Positions 7,931 to 16,283 of a stretch of 64,000 nt of DNA are shown piece after piece. The notes below the pieces were generated by a model that ran no database searches, had not been told where the DNA came from, and saw only the letters and a list, made by a program, of their open reading frames with translations. The position numbers and the translations under genes were made by a program. The DNA is taken from positions 62,001 to 126,000 of the forward strand of contig NZ_JBFAPK010000010.1 of NCBI RefSeq assembly GCF_040676675.1, read 5' to 3'. Source of the DNA: JBFAPK01 sp040676675. Its GTDB lineage: Bacteria; Actinomycetota; Actinomycetes; Mycobacteriales; Micromonosporaceae. How positions within the stretch are numbered: the stretch's first letter is position 1; each line of letters opens with the position of its first letter.

Positions 7931-8138
7931 GTGCCGAGCCTGTCACAGCGCCCGGCCGGCCGGCGGGCCGTTGCCGCAACGGCGGCGCCGCGCCGAACCC
8001 TCCCGCCCGAGCGTCGCCCGACGGCGGCGGTCGGAGACGGTGCGGGCCGGACGTACGCGAGCCACGCCGACCGCCGGTCCCGGCCGGACTCCTAGGATCG
8101 GACGGAACCCCGCAAACGATCACCGACCGAGGAGACCG

Positions 8139-9329
8139 ATGAGCCTGCGAGAGGAAGCCGCCGCGATCCAGGACGAGCTGGCCGCCCTGCGTCGGGAGCT
8201 GCACCAGATTCCCGAGATCGGGCTGTACCTGCCGCTGACCCAGCGCAGGGTGCTCGACGCGCTCGACGGGCTGCCGTTGGAGATCAGCACCGGTACCGGG
8301 CTCTCCTCGGTCACCGCGGTGCTCCGGGGCGGCCGTCCCGGGCCGGTGGTGCTGCTCCGGGGCGACATGGACGCCCTGCCGGTCACCGAGCGTACGGGCG
8401 CGGAGTTCAGCTCACGCCACGACGGAGTCATGCACGCCTGCGGCCACGACCTGCACACCGCCGGACTGGTCGGGGCCGCCCGACTGCTCGCGGCGCACCG
8501 CGAAGAACTCGCCGGGGACGTGGTCTTCATGTTCCAACCGGGCGAGGAGGGGCTCGACGGGGCCGGGCACATGATCGCCGAGGGGGTGCTCGCCGCCGCC
8601 GGACGGCCGGTCGACGCGGCGTACGGGCTGCACGTGCTCTCCTCGATGTTCGGCCGAGGCGTCTTCGCGTCCCGTCCGGGCCCGCTGATGGCCGCCTCCG
8701 ACGGCCTCTTCGTCCGCGTCGTCGGGGCGGGCGGGCACGGCTCCCGGCCGCACACCTCGCTCGACCCGATCCCGGCCGCCTGCGAGATGGTCACCGCGTT
8801 GCAGACCATGGTGACCCGCCGGTTCGACGCCTTCGAGCCGGTCGTGCTCACCGTCGGCATGTTCCACGCCGGCACCCGGCGCAACATCATCCCCGACGAC
8901 GCCTCGTTCGAGGCGACGGTACGCACGTTCTCGGCCGAGATCAGCGACCGCTTCGCGGTGGAGTCGGTACGGCTCTGCGAGGGGATCGCCGCGGCGCACG
9001 GCCTGACGGTCGAGGTGCGCTACGACCGGGAGTACCCGGCCACTGTCAACGACGCCGCCGAGCACGAGTTCGCCGCGGCGACGGTGCGGGAGGTCTTCGG
9101 CGAGGAGCGGTTCGCGCCGATGACGTACCCGATGACGGGGTCGGAGGACTTCTCCCGGGTACTTGAGCGGGTCCCTGGCGCGTACGTCTTCCTCGGCGCG
9201 TGCGCGGGCGACGACCCGGAGCGGGCTCCCTCCAACCACTCGCCCGAGGCCGCCTTCGACGACAGCGTCCTCGCCGACGGCGCCGCGCTGCTGGCCGAAC
9301 TCGCCGTCCGGCGCCTGGCCCGCGGCTGA
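8139..9329 (+). CDS. M20 family amidohydrolase (N-acyl amino acid type)
   Basis: A 396-residue cytoplasmic metallo-amidohydrolase of the M20D group. Metal and catalytic residues appear as RGDMDALPV (D78), HACGHD (C101, H103), GEEG (E136/E137), YGLHV (H164) and the C-terminal SEDFS and NHSP segments. Relatives remove acyl groups from N-acyl amino acids or hydrolyse hippurate and auxin conjugates. The ATG at 8139 is selected over upstream in-frame codons because GGAG lies 4 nt upstream and homologues begin just before LRRELHQIPE. TAGGAT at 8093 is a plausible -10. The stop codon lies inside a 21-bp tandem repeat. Confidence 0.9.
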   Translation: MSLREEAAAIQDELAALRRELHQIPEIGLYLPLTQRRVLDALDGLPLEISTGTGLSSVTAVLRGGRPGPVVLLRGDMDALPVTERTGAEFSSRHDGVMHACGHDLHTAGLVGAARLLAAHREELAGDVVFMFQPGEEGLDGAGHMIAEGVLAAAGRPVDAAYGLHVLSSMFGRGVFASRPGPLMAASDGLFVRVVGAGGHGSRPHTSLDPIPAACEMVTALQTMVTRRFDAFEPVVLTVGMFHAGTRRNIIPDDASFEATVRTFSAEISDRFAVESVRLCEGIAAAHGLTVEVRYDREYPATVNDAAEHEFAAATVREVFGEERFAPMTYPMTGSEDFSRVLERVPGAYVFLGACAGDDPERAPSNHSPEAAFDDSVLADGAALLAELAVRRLARG

Positions 9330-9373
9330 CGGTGCCTGGCCTGCGGCTGACGGTGCCTGGCCCGCGGCTGACG
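9313..9373. repeat. 21-bp tandem repeat, about 2.9 copies, over a stop codon
   Basis: The unit GCCTGGCCCGCGGCTGAC plus three bases occurs three times in a row. The first copy contains the TGA stop of the M20 gene. As 21 is a multiple of three, each unit also carries the same in-frame TGA, so the repeat duplicated the natural stop. Confidence 0.8.
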
Positions 9374-9418
9374 CCGGGCGCCGGGAGTAGCCGGCGCCGG
9401 GGCCCGGCGCGGATGTCC

Positions 9419-9465
9419 GGAGGGGCCCCGCACCGCCGCTTGCCACGGTGGCGAGGAGCCCCTCC
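9419..9465. terminator. Bidirectional terminator hairpin between M20 and subtilase genes
   Basis: GGAGGGGC (9419-9426) pairs with GCCCCTCC (9458-9465), with an inner stem CACCG (9431-9435) and CGGTG (9446-9450). It lies between convergent genes. There is no U-run, as is usual in high-GC actinomycetes. Confidence 0.6.
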
Positions 9466-9474
9466 GGGTACGCC

Positions 9475-12400
9475 CTAGCGCAGCGGCAGGCGGTAGACCC
9501 CGCCGGCGCGGGTGCCCGCGAAGAGCCACCGGCCGTCCGGGCTGGCCGCCAGCGCCGTCACCGCCGGGTCGGGCAGGCCGGCGCCGATGTTCGCCCAGCT
9601 GCGACCCCCGTCGGTGCTGCGCAGCACGCCCCGGCCGCCCTGCACCAGTCCGGCCGCCGAGAACGTGTTGAGACCGGCGTAGAGGTCGTCACCGACCGCG
9701 ACGATCTGGCTGACCCGGATCGGCAGCCCCTGCCGGCCGGTACCGAGCTGCCGCGCCTCGGTGAAGGTACGGCCGCCGTCGGTGCTGACCCGCAGCTCGG
9801 TGCCGCCCACCACGATCCGGTTCTGCTCGACCCGCAGCGCGGTCACCGGACCGTCGAGCACCTTGACCCGGGTGGCGCCGCCGTCGTCGGAGCGCCAGAG
9901 GCCGGCCTGGTCGCCCAGCCACAACCGCCGCGCGTCCCGGGGATCGCCGGCCACCGCCGCGTACCGCGTCTGGTGGTCGATCCGCTTCCAGCTCGCGCCC
10001 CCGTCCCGGCTCACCAGCAGCCCCGCGCCGGCCAGGTCGTAGTACGGGATGAAGAGCTGCCGGGCGTCGGCCGGGTGCACCGCCAGCCCCAGCGGGGTGG
10101 CGTCGTGCAGCAGCGCCTGGGTGAAGGTGGCCCCGCCGTCCGTGCTGCGCATCAGCCGGGTGCCGAACCAGCCGTTGAGGTAGAGCTTCCAGACGGTACG
10201 GGGATCGGACGGCGAGACCTCCAGCCCGCGTACCGACAGCCCGATCATGCCCTCACCGCCGGAGGTACCCCAGTCGAGCCGGTCCGGGTCGCCCGGCAGG
10301 GGCACCCGGAACAGGTCGCTCTCCGTACCGACGAGCAGGTTCCCGCCGGTGGTGGCGAGCCGGTTCACCTGCTGCCCCGGCACGCCCAGCCGGGTGAAGG
10401 TCTTCGCGTCCGAGGTGGCGTAGACGCCGACGCCCTCCATGCCGAGCAGCACCGTACGGTCGTCGCCGGGCCACTGCGCCAGGTCGTACGTGATCGCGTT
10501 GACCGGCTTGGCGACCGGGGTCCAGGTCCGGCCGCCGTCGCGGCTGAGCTGCGTCTGGTCGTACGCGTCGACGAGCAGCGCCCGCCCGGTACCGCTGAGC
10601 GCGAAGACGTTCTCCGTGCGCAGCGCCTCAGCCCAGCTCTTCCCGCCGTCGGTGCTGGTCCAGACGGTGCCGTCGCGCTGCCCGACGGCCACCGTGTCAC
10701 CGGCCACCGCCACGTCCATCAGCCACTGGCCGTAGTCCTGGGCGGCCCGGACCACGCGCGGCGTGCCGCTCAGGCCGTCCCAGCGCCAGAGACCCTCGTC
10801 CGTGGACAGGTACAGGTCCTTGCCCGCGAAGGCGACCGCGCTGACGGTACCGGCGAAGGGGGCGGGGGTGGACGTCCACGATCCGCCGCCGTCCCGGCTG
10901 GTGTGGAGCTGGTCGCCGGCGACCGCGACCAGCACCCCGCCCGAGGAGTCCTGCGCGAACGCGTCGATGTGCCGGTCGGGGAAGGGCAGCACCCGCCAGC
11001 TCGCGCCGGCGTCGTCGCTGCGCAGCACCCGACCCTGGTACGTCGGGTCGGTGCCGCCGTTCACGGCCGCCCAGATCCGGTCGGCCCGCTTCGGGTCGAC
11101 CGCCACCATCGGTTGCCCGTTGACGGCCGCCACCGGGGTGAGCCGGCGGTACGTCCAGCTGCGGGCGTGGTCGGTGCTGAGCCAGATCCCGGCGGTGTAG
11201 GACGGGGCGACCACCAGCCGGTCCGGGTCGGCGGGGGTGGTGCTCACCCTGCCGCCGGTGTCGGTCGGCCCGACGAGCTGCCAACCGCCGCCGGTGCGCG
11301 GCTCGGCCACCTCGAACGTGGTGCGCCCGACCAGGGTCGGTCCGGTGGCGGTGGGCACGTTCGCGGTCACCGCGTAGACGCCTGGCGCCGGGGCGGTGAT
11401 CGGGGCCCGCCACCAGAGGTCGTGGTCGGACCGGAGCGTGACGCGGGTCTGCTCGCCGCGCGGCGAGCGGAGCGTGACCGTGGGGGCGGTCGAGACCGGC
11501 TCCACCGTGTGCACGAAGACCTCGCTGCTGCCGTCGCTGGGGTCCGGGGTCACATAGACCTCGGGGGTCCGCACCGCCAGCAGGTACGGCACCCGCAGGG
11601 CGGGGCCGCCGCCCGCGGCGGTGGCGGTCAGCCAGCCGGAGACGTCGCCGCTGCCCTGGTCCGGGGCGCCGGCGGTGACGCGTACCGTCACCGTGGCCCG
11701 GCCGCCGGCGGGCACGGCGACCCGGTCCGGGGTGATCCGGACGGTACCGGGGCTGCCGGGCGCCGGAGTGGCCGCCAGCCGCAGCCGGGCCGGCCGCCCG
11801 CCGTCGTTGCGCAGCGTGACCGTGCGGGTGCCGGTCGCCTCGCCGGTGGCGAGGTCGGCGAGCCCGAACGAGAGCGCGGTCGGCTCGGCGGTCAGCTCCG
11901 CGTCGGCCGCCGCGGCCACGTCGAGCCGGCCCGCGCCAGAGACGGTCGGCGCGGTCTCCGGCAGCGCCCGGGCCGATCCGACCAGCGCCGCCCCGACGCG
12001 CGGGGCCGTCGCCTCCGGCCGGAGCTGGCGCAGCAGCGCCGCGGCGCCGGCGACGTGCGGGGAGGCCATGCTGGTGCCGCTCATCCGGTACACGCCGGGC
12101 GCCCAGAGCGAGGTGGGTACCGAGGAGCGGATCTCCACGCCCGGCGCGACGATCTCGGGCTTGGCGTGCCAGCGCGGGTCGGGGCCGCGCGAGGAGAAGC
12201 TGGCGATCCGGTCGGTGGCGTCCTCGCCCGAGATGGTCACCCGCACCCGGCCCGCGTCGAGCCGGGCGCGCAGCTGCTGGTACTGGCCGGCGTCGGTGAC
12301 GTCCAGGATGACCAGTCGGTCGAACCGCAGGTCGTCGCGGGCGCCGAGGCCCGTGACCGGCGCGGTGGTCAGCTCGTTCGGCGCCGCCGACGCGACCACG

Positions 12401-13797
12401 CCGGGGTTGTAGCCGACCGCGGCGAGGGCGCCGCGCCGCTCGGCCTCGATGAACGGGTCACCGTCGAGATCACCGCCGCCGTACGGCGTACCGGCGATGA
12501 GCAGCACCTTGCCGCGCACGTCACCGGCCCGCTGGAAGTCCTCCGGCGTACCGGCGCCGAGGTCGACCACGTCGCCGGTGACCGGGTTGGCCGGCGGGTT
12601 CGCCGAGCTGGCGTTCCGCGCCGCCTGGATCCGCTCCCTGCGCGGTCCGGCCAGGTCGGCGACCGGAACGCGCACGCCGCTGGTCGAGGCGCCGACGGCG
12701 ATCACCCCGTCGGCGGCGGCCGGGCTGCCGACGGTCCGCTCGCCCGGCCCGCTGTTGCCGGCCGCGGCGACCACCACGACGCCGGACTGGGCCGCCCGGG
12801 TCGCGGCCTGGCCGACCGGGTCGGTGCCGTCGCCGTCCCCGCCGAGACTCATGTTGATGACGTCGGCCCGGTACGGGTTCTCCGGGTCCACCGCCGCCTC
12901 GATCCCGGCGACGATGTCCTCGGTGGTGCCGTAGCCGTCGGCGTCCAGCACCTTGTACGCGGTGAGCGTCGCGTCCGGGGCGACGCCGGTGACGGCCATC
13001 GCGCCGCCCGCGCCGGTACCGGCGATGATGCCCGCCACGTGGGTGCCGTGTCCGTGGTCGTCGGCCGGGTCGGTGTCCTGGTTGACGAAGTCGTACCCGC
13101 CGGCCACCTTCCGCCCCGGCCCGAAGCCGCCGCCGAGCGACGGGTGCCGGTAGTCGACGCCGGTGTCGATGACGGCCACCGTGACGCCGGTACCGCGCAC
13201 CGGGCGCCCGGTCGGGTCCTTGCGCTGCCAGACCTGCGGCGCGCCGATCAGCGGTACGGCGTCCAGCGGCGCGCCGACGCCGGTACCGCCACCCGCACCG
13301 GTGTTCGCGGTCGGGACGCTCGCGACGGTGTTCCCGGTCGGGACGTTCGCGTCGCGGACCTGGAACCGCTCGACGTCGTGGACCGCCTTGACGCCCGGCA
13401 GCCGGCGCAGCGCGTCGACCTGCCCGGACGGCACCCGCACGGCCATGCCGGGCAGCAGGACGTGGTACGACCGCCGGTGGGTCAGCGCGATCCGGGCGCG
13501 CCTGGCCGCCTCGGTCACGCCCCGCTCGGCCCCGTCGACGGCCTCCCGAGCCTGTCGCACCCGGGTGCCGGACTGCGCGTCGACGGTGCCGCGCTCCGGC
13601 GCGGCGGCGATGGTCGGGACCGCGTCGAACTCGACGATCACGGTCTCGAGTGGACCGGAGGCGGGCGCGGCCGAGGCCGGCGCTCCGGTGGTCAGGGATG
13701 CGGCCAGCAGGGCGGTGCCGGCCGCCGAGGCTGCCCGGGCCCATCTGGAGCGCGTCGGAACGGCGCCCGGTGGGCTGGTCGGATACGACGAGAACAT
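9475..13797 (-). CDS. Secreted subtilisin-like protease (S8) with BNR/VPS10-type propeller
   Basis: A 1,440-residue secreted protein. Residues 1-45 are a signal peptide (basic start, hydrophobic core, ASAAPA). Residues 50-150 resemble an inhibitor-type propeptide. The S8 catalytic domain follows: AVIDTGVDY (D211), DDHGHGTHVAG (H250) and SGTSMASPHVAG (Ser near 570), with a PA-like insert (DVRGKVLLIAGTPYGG). After an Ig-like region comes a C-terminal half full of Asp-box motifs (STDGGRTF, SRDGGASW, SDDGGATR), predicting a beta-propeller. It probably degrades extracellular proteins. ATG 13797 is preceded by an in-frame stop; the GGAGGTGA upstream is 18 nt away, unusually far. The divergent LuxR-type gene is its likely regulator. 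Confidence 0.9.
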   Translation of the reverse strand: MFSSYPTSPPGAVPTRSRWARAASAAGTALLAASLTTGAPASAAPASGPLETVIVEFDAVPTIAAAPERGTVDAQSGTRVRQAREAVDGAERGVTEAARRARIALTHRRSYHVLLPGMAVRVPSGQVDALRRLPGVKAVHDVERFQVRDANVPTGNTVASVPTANTGAGGGTGVGAPLDAVPLIGAPQVWQRKDPTGRPVRGTGVTVAVIDTGVDYRHPSLGGGFGPGRKVAGGYDFVNQDTDPADDHGHGTHVAGIIAGTGAGGAMAVTGVAPDATLTAYKVLDADGYGTTEDIVAGIEAAVDPENPYRADVINMSLGGDGDGTDPVGQAATRAAQSGVVVVAAAGNSGPGERTVGSPAAADGVIAVGASTSGVRVPVADLAGPRRERIQAARNASSANPPANPVTGDVVDLGAGTPEDFQRAGDVRGKVLLIAGTPYGGGDLDGDPFIEAERRGALAAVGYNPGVVASAAPNELTTAPVTGLGARDDLRFDRLVILDVTDAGQYQQLRARLDAGRVRVTISGEDATDRIASFSSRGPDPRWHAKPEIVAPGVEIRSSVPTSLWAPGVYRMSGTSMASPHVAGAAALLRQLRPEATAPRVGAALVGSARALPETAPTVSGAGRLDVAAAADAELTAEPTALSFGLADLATGEATGTRTVTLRNDGGRPARLRLAATPAPGSPGTVRITPDRVAVPAGGRATVTVRVTAGAPDQGSGDVSGWLTATAAGGGPALRVPYLLAVRTPEVYVTPDPSDGSSEVFVHTVEPVSTAPTVTLRSPRGEQTRVTLRSDHDLWWRAPITAPAPGVYAVTANVPTATGPTLVGRTTFEVAEPRTGGGWQLVGPTDTGGRVSTTPADPDRLVVAPSYTAGIWLSTDHARSWTYRRLTPVAAVNGQPMVAVDPKRADRIWAAVNGGTDPTYQGRVLRSDDAGASWRVLPFPDRHIDAFAQDSSGGVLVAVAGDQLHTSRDGGGSWTSTPAPFAGTVSAVAFAGKDLYLSTDEGLWRWDGLSGTPRVVRAAQDYGQWLMDVAVAGDTVAVGQRDGTVWTSTDGGKSWAEALRTENVFALSGTGRALLVDAYDQTQLSRDGGRTWTPVAKPVNAITYDLAQWPGDDRTVLLGMEGVGVYATSDAKTFTRLGVPGQQVNRLATTGGNLLVGTESDLFRVPLPGDPDRLDWGTSGGEGMIGLSVRGLEVSPSDPRTVWKLYLNGWFGTRLMRSTDGGATFTQALLHDATPLGLAVHPADARQLFIPYYDLAGAGLLVSRDGGASWKRIDHQTRYAAVAGDPRDARRLWLGDQAGLWRSDDGGATRVKVLDGPVTALRVEQNRIVVGGTELRVSTDGGRTFTEARQLGTGRQGLPIRVSQIVAVGDDLYAGLNTFSAAGLVQGGRGVLRSTDGGRSWANIGAGLPDPAVTALAASPDGRWLFAGTRAGGVYRLPLR

Positions 13798-13840
13798 GCC
13801 TATGAAGGGAACTGGTCACCTCCGCTTCGGGCAATGGTTG

Positions 13841-13868
13841 CCAACGTCACGTTGGTGCCGTTGGCACC
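13841..13868. promoter_or_regulatory. Overlapping palindromes between subtilase and LuxR-type regulator
   Basis: CCAACGTCACGTTGG (13841-13855) is a perfect palindrome with 7-bp arms around one base. It runs into GGTGCC-GTT-GGCACC (13854-13868), a second palindrome with 6-bp arms. Both fall in the 89-bp divergent gap. They are good operator candidates for the adjacent regulator. Confidence 0.6.
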
Positions 13869-13886
13869 TCACGGCCAGAATCAGCC

Positions 13887-14849
13887 GTGGTTTTCGAGAC
13901 GAACGCCCTGGCGGGTGCCGGTGTCGACGCCGAGGACGAACGGGTGTTGCGGGCGTTGCTGATCCGACCACAGGCGACCGCCGACGAGCTGGTGGCCGAG
14001 AGCGGCCAGGCGCTGGCAGCCGTCGCCGCCGCGCTCGACCGGCTCTCCCGGCGCGGCCTGGTGGCCCGCATCGCCGGGGAGCCGGCCCGCTTCACCGCCG
14101 CGGATCCGCGTACCGCGCTGGACGCGTTGATCCACCCGGCCGAACAGGCGCTGCGCCGGGCCCGCGACGCGGTCGCCGAGCTGACCGCGCTCTTCCACAC
14201 CGCGCGGTGGGAACGACCGGCGGGCGGCCCGGTCGAGGTGGTGACGGGGCACGAGGTCGGCCGCGCCTTCGTACGCCTGCAGCAGAGCGCGGTACGGGAC
14301 GTGCGCGCCTTCGACCGTCCGCCGTACGTGCTCGCCGCCGGCAACCCGGTCGAGCCCGGCATCCTGGCCCGGGGCGTACGCTGGCGCGCCGTCTATCACC
14401 CGGACGCGCTGGTCCTCCCGGGGGCGATCAACGAGATCCGTACCCTGGTCGGCCTCGGCGAGCAGGCCCGGGTGCTGGCCGACGTTCCGTTCAAGATGCA
14501 CCTGGTGGACGAGCGGGTGGCGGTCATCCCGCTGGACCCGGACACGGCGACCGTGCAGGCCGCGCTGGTGCACCCGTCGGCGCTGCTGGACGCGTTGCTG
14601 ATCGTGTTCGAGTCGTGCTGGGAGCGGGCCACCCCGCTGGACGCCGCGCCGGCCGAGGAACAGATCTCCGACGAGGACCGGCAACTGCTCGCGCTGCTGG
14701 CGGCCGGGGTCAAGGACGACGCGATCGGCCGCCAGCTGGGCCTCTCCGTGCGCACGATGCGCCGGCGGATCCGCCGGTTGCTCGACCTGCTCGGCGCGCA
14801 GACCCGGTTCCAGGCCGGCATGCAGGCGACGCGCCGCGGCTGGATCTGA
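13887..14849 (+). CDS. LuxR-type transcriptional regulator with TrmB-like N-terminus
   Basis: A 320-residue DNA-binding protein. Residues 15-70 resemble a winged helix of the TrmB/MarR kind (RPQATADELVAESGQALAAV). A central region of about 170 residues may bind a ligand. The C-terminus has a LuxR helix-turn-helix (ISDEDRQLLALLAAGVKDDAIGRQLGLS followed by VRTMRRRI). This architecture is common in actinobacterial regulators beside secreted proteases. It starts at GTG 13887, divergent from the subtilase, and the palindromes at 13841-13868 lie in the shared upstream region. It probably controls the subtilase gene and itself. Confidence 0.85.
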   Translation: MVFETNALAGAGVDAEDERVLRALLIRPQATADELVAESGQALAAVAAALDRLSRRGLVARIAGEPARFTAADPRTALDALIHPAEQALRRARDAVAELTALFHTARWERPAGGPVEVVTGHEVGRAFVRLQQSAVRDVRAFDRPPYVLAAGNPVEPGILARGVRWRAVYHPDALVLPGAINEIRTLVGLGEQARVLADVPFKMHLVDERVAVIPLDPDTATVQAALVHPSALLDALLIVFESCWERATPLDAAPAEEQISDEDRQLLALLAAGVKDDAIGRQLGLSVRTMRRRIRRLLDLLGAQTRFQAGMQATRRGWI

Positions 14850-15155
14850 CCGGGAGCACGCCGCCGTCGCGCCGCGGCAGACCTTGACGAATGTCGATGG
14901 TTGACACGGGCGGGGCCGTCTGGTCCCATGGGGAGCAGGAGGAAAGCGCTTTCCCCCTCTCCCCACCCGTACCCCGCCAGCCGTCCCCGCCCGTAGCTCC
15001 CTGCCCACCGGCGCCGGTGGCGGCGCCGCGTCCCGGCGTGACCGCCGCACCGGTGGCAGACCCCGTTCCACGCCGAGCCCGCCCGGTCAGCCCGGGCCGA
15101 CGGTCGGCGCCCACTCCTGGACGGCGCGGCGGAACCGCACCGAGAGGCCGAACCC
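14850..15155. other. 306-bp leader region of the pectate lyase gene
   Basis: No gene. It contains the promoter and operator above. A long untranslated leader (about 200 nt) rich in C and G follows, with no riboswitch pattern that I recognise. Confidence 0.4.
14901..14954 (+). promoter_or_regulatory. Pectate lyase promoter with LacI-type operator
   Basis: TTGACA (14901-14906) and a weak TCCCAT (14924-14929) are spaced 17 bp. Just downstream is GGAAAGCGCTTTCC (14941-14954), a perfect 14-bp palindrome of the kind bound by LacI-family sugar repressors. The placement after the promoter fits repression released by a pectin-derived sugar. The repressor is not encoded in this window. Confidence 0.6.
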
Positions 15156-16232
15156 ATGTCCCGAACCACCACCGCGCGCGGCACCCGCGCGCCCCACCGG
15201 CACCGGTGGCGGCTGCTCGTCGCCGCCGGCCTCGCCGCCGCGACCGCCGTACCGGCCGGGCCGGCCGCCGGCACCCCGCGCTCCGCCGCGGATCCCGCCC
15301 CGGCCCGGGCGTCGGGGGCCGGGCCGGTCGCGGTACGCCCGCCCACCGCGCTGGCCGCGAACCAGCCGGACGGCTTTGCCAGCGTCAACGCGCTCGGCCA
15401 GAACGGCACCACCGGCGGCGTCGGCGGTCCGGTGGTGACCGCCACCAACGCCGACGACTTCCTGGAGTACATCGACACCGTCGGACCGCTGGTCATCCAG
15501 GTGTCGGGCGTGATCCGGATCAGCAGCAAGCAGGGCGTACGGCCGAACAAGACCATCATCGGCGTCGGCAACGCCGAGATCACCGGTGGCGGGCTGGACT
15601 TCTACCGGTCGTACAACGTGATCGTCCGCAACATCAACTTCACCGACGCGGAGGACGACGCCGTCAACGTCGGGCAGAACTCGCACCACCTCTGGATCGA
15701 CCACAACCGCTTCAGCGGCGCGGTCGACGGTTCGGTCGACATCGTCCGTGGCGCCGACTACGTGACGGTCTCGTGGAACCACTTCGACCGTTCCGACAAG
15801 AGCATGGTGATCAGCCACTCCGACGGTGCGGGCTCCACCGACACCGGCCATCTGAAGGTCAGCATCCACCACAACTTCTTCGATCACAGCCGGCAGCGCC
15901 ACCCCCGGGTACGCTTCGCCGACCCGGTGCACGTCTACAACAACTACTTCCTCGGCAACGAGCTCTACGCCGTCGCCTCGACCGAGAACGCGGGCGTACT
16001 GGTGGAGTCCAACTACTTCCAGGACGTGCCGTACCCGGTCTACTCCGCCAGCGGCTACGCCGACAGCGGCCCCGGCCGGGCCGTGCAGCGCGGCAACATC
16101 TTCGTCAACTCCGGCACCCCGGAGACCGCCGGTACGGTCGTCGAGCCGCGCACCTACTACGCGTACCAGCTGGACCCGGCCGCGAACGTGCCGTCCCTGG
16201 TGCGGGCCGGCGCGGGGGTGGGGCGGATGTAG
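15156..16232 (+). CDS. Secreted pectate lyase, PL1 family
   Basis: A 358-residue secreted parallel beta-helix lyase that cleaves polygalacturonate by Ca-dependent beta-elimination. Residues 1-40 form a signal peptide with an Arg-rich start. Family motifs: NKTIIGVG, NVIVRNINF, HHLWIDHNRF (about 178-187), VDGSVDIVRGADYVTVSWNHF with Ca-binding Asp, and RQRHPRVRF with the catalytic Arg. C-terminal beta-helix turns continue with VESNYFQ. Length fits single-domain PL1 enzymes; no carbohydrate-binding module. ATG 15156 follows GAGAGG. The LacI-like operator upstream suggests induction by pectin fragments. Confidence 0.92.
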   Translation: MSRTTTARGTRAPHRHRWRLLVAAGLAAATAVPAGPAAGTPRSAADPAPARASGAGPVAVRPPTALAANQPDGFASVNALGQNGTTGGVGGPVVTATNADDFLEYIDTVGPLVIQVSGVIRISSKQGVRPNKTIIGVGNAEITGGGLDFYRSYNVIVRNINFTDAEDDAVNVGQNSHHLWIDHNRFSGAVDGSVDIVRGADYVTVSWNHFDRSDKSMVISHSDGAGSTDTGHLKVSIHHNFFDHSRQRHPRVRFADPVHVYNNYFLGNELYAVASTENAGVLVESNYFQDVPYPVYSASGYADSGPGRAVQRGNIFVNSGTPETAGTVVEPRTYYAYQLDPAANVPSLVRAGAGVGRM

Positions 16233-16270
16233 CCGAGCCCGCGGGCCGTCACACCGCCAGGCCCGCTCGC

Positions 16271-16283
16271 TAACCTGTCGGCG
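16271..16283 (+). promoter_or_regulatory. Leaderless-type -10 box of the P450 gene
   Basis: TAACCT (16271-16276), six bases, then GTG at 16283. No Shine-Dalgarno sequence between them. Confidence 0.5.

Noticed and set aside
9448..13962. 1,500-codon open frame antisense to the subtilase
   Set aside because: Shadow of a high-GC gene: Arg/Ala/Gly/Pro-rich, no domains, while the other strand holds a complete S8 protease.
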